Source: Blastococcus sp. TF02-09 (GTDB lineage Bacteria; Actinomycetota; Actinomycetes; Mycobacteriales; Geodermatophilaceae). Taken from it: a stretch of 64,000 bases of DNA. The stretch lies in NCBI RefSeq assembly GCF_003319105.1, contig NZ_QOHH01000001.1:434001-498000 (forward strand). The letters are read 5' to 3'. Below the pieces are notes generated by a model. That model was not told the DNA's origin. It was given only the letters and a program-made list of their open reading frames with translations, and made no database searches. Positions 63,198-64,000 of this stretch are shown here, in pieces; position 1 is the first letter of the stretch, and each line of letters begins with the position of its first letter. Made by a program: the position numbers and the translations under genes.

Positions 63198-64000
63198 CAG
63201 GTGCCGACCTGCTGCGCCTCGTCGAGGACGACGGGCAGCCGCGTGGACTCCTGGTAGTCGATGGCGGCCTGCACGAACCCGGCGAACAGCGGGTGCGGGC
63301 GCGTGGGGCGGCTCTTGAGCTCCGGGTGCGCCTGGGTGCCCACGAAGAAGGGGTGCGCCTCGCGCGGCAGCTCGGCGAACTCGACCAGGGTGCCGTCGGG
63401 CGAGGTGCCGGAGAACACCAGGCCGGCCTCGGTGAGCCGGTCGCGGTAGGCGTTGGCCACCTCGTAGCGGTGCCGGTGCCGCTCGGTGATCTCGGTCGAG
63501 CCGTAGACGCCCGCGGTCACCGACCCGTGCTGCAGCGTGGCCGGGTAGCTGCCCAGGCGCATGGTGCCGCCCATGTCGCGCTCGCCGGAGACGACGTCGA
63601 CCTGCGTGGCCATCGTGGCGATGACGGCCTCGGGGGTCTCGGGGTCGAACTCGGTGGAGTTGGCCTTCTCCAGCCCGGCGACGTCGCGGGCGTACTCGAT
63701 GACCATGCACTGCAGGCCCAGGCACAGGCCCAGCGTCGGGATGCCGTTGGTGCGGGTGTGCCGGATCGCGCCCAGCTTGCCCTCGATGCCGCGGACGCCG
63801 AAGCCGCCGGGGATGCAGACGCCGTCGACGCCGGCCAGCGCCCGCGCCGCGCCCTCGGGGGTCTCGCAGTCGTCCGACGGCACCCAGCGGATCTGCACCC
63901 GGCTGCGGTGGGCGAACCCGCCCGCGCGCAGCGCCTCGGTGACCGACAGGTAGGCGTCGGGCAGGTCGATGTACTTGCCGACCAGCGCGATGGTGACCGT
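63197..64000 (-). CDS. pyrG: CTP synthase, C-terminal part
   Basis: Makes CTP from UTP, ATP and glutamine. The window holds the last 267 residues; the gene continues beyond the right edge. The frame covers the end of the linker ([15 protein letters not shown]) and the class I glutamine amidotransferase domain: I-P-G-G-F-G-V-R-G, nucleophile [10 protein letters not shown] and the H-P-E pair in [11 protein letters not shown]. It is the first gene visible of the pyrG-NUDIX unit, as in Rv1699-Rv1700. Confidence 0.97.
   Translation of the reverse strand, partial: TVTIALVGKYIDLPDAYLSVTEALRAGGFAHRSRVQIRWVPSDDCETPEGAARALAGVDGVCIPGGFGVRGIEGKLGAIRHTRTNGIPTLGLCLGLQCMVIEYARDVAGLEKANSTEFDPETPEAVIATMATQVDVVSGERDMGGTMRLGSYPATLQHGSVTAGVYGSTEITERHRHRYEVANAYRDRLTEAGLVFSGTSPDGTLVEFAELPREAHPFFVGTQAHPELKSRPTRPHPLFAGFVQAAIDYQESTRLPVVLDEAQQVGT

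Overview
The window looks like a chromosomal stretch of a high-GC actinobacterium. Very high GC, frequent GTG starts, many 1-4 nt stop/start overlaps and the gene set suggest a member of the Geodermatophilaceae (Blastococcus/Geodermatophilus/Modestobacter type). That placement is inference from style and gene content, not from a marker search. Two long blocks follow gene orders known from Mycobacterium tuberculosis. Block one (13.9-23.3 kb, minus strand) is pgsA - DUF881 - small basic protein - DUF881 - gcvH - garA - MerR (ftsR) - bifunctional nuclease - MerR - gcvP, matching Rv1822-Rv1832. Block two (47.9-64.0 kb, minus strand) is pyrG - NUDIX - [accessory genes] - ald - xerD - parA-like - RHH protein - scpA - scpB - [sigma factor pair] - rluB - aroH - cmk - der, broadly matching Rv1699-Rv1713.

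Layout. 0-12.9 kb holds mixed metabolic genes: the end of a membrane acyltransferase, a BPL_N protein, a lipoprotein hydrolase, an M1-like lipoprotein peptidase, an unusual acetylglutamate kinase, two GNATs, an M50B-like membrane protease, a GH65/beta-phosphoglucomutase pair (Rv3401/Rv3400-like), a PEBP-family protein and pantothenate kinase. 13.0-23.3 kb is the glycine-cleavage/GarA/division block. 23.4-30.3 kb holds EF-G2, a large membrane protein, DUF2243, nitronate monooxygenase and a TetR repressor. 30.4-37.7 kb is a compact glycan cassette of three GT-B-type enzymes, two GT-A (GT2) enzymes, one opposing GT4 and a WcbI-type putative acetyltransferase. 37.7-44.4 kb holds a TetR-MMPL exporter pair, a thioredoxin-reductase-like flavoprotein fused to an N-terminal receiver-like domain with an SRPBCC partner, a membrane protein and a hot-dog protein. 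44.4-45.5 kb is a small accessory patch with a stand-alone PD-(D/E)XK endonuclease, a gene remnant and tRNA-Pro(GGG). A second MMPL transporter follows, then block two, which is interrupted at 58.8-62.5 kb by repeats, a DUF222/HNH nuclease, a frameshifted lipoprotein and a zinc-ribbon peptide.

How the parts work together. GarA, with its TT phospho-motif, normally couples kinase signalling to glutamate/2-oxoglutarate metabolism, and here it sits with glycine cleavage and a division regulator. ScpAB, a ParA-like ATPase and XerD form a chromosome-maintenance operon. The glycan cassette starts back to back with a tetR whose operator lies in the shared intergenic region. The first MMPL exporter has its own repressor, with a tandem operator buried in the end of the preceding glycosyltransferase gene. 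Several genes show TANNNT boxes 6-7 nt before a GTG or ATG, which is the layout expected of leaderless transcripts.
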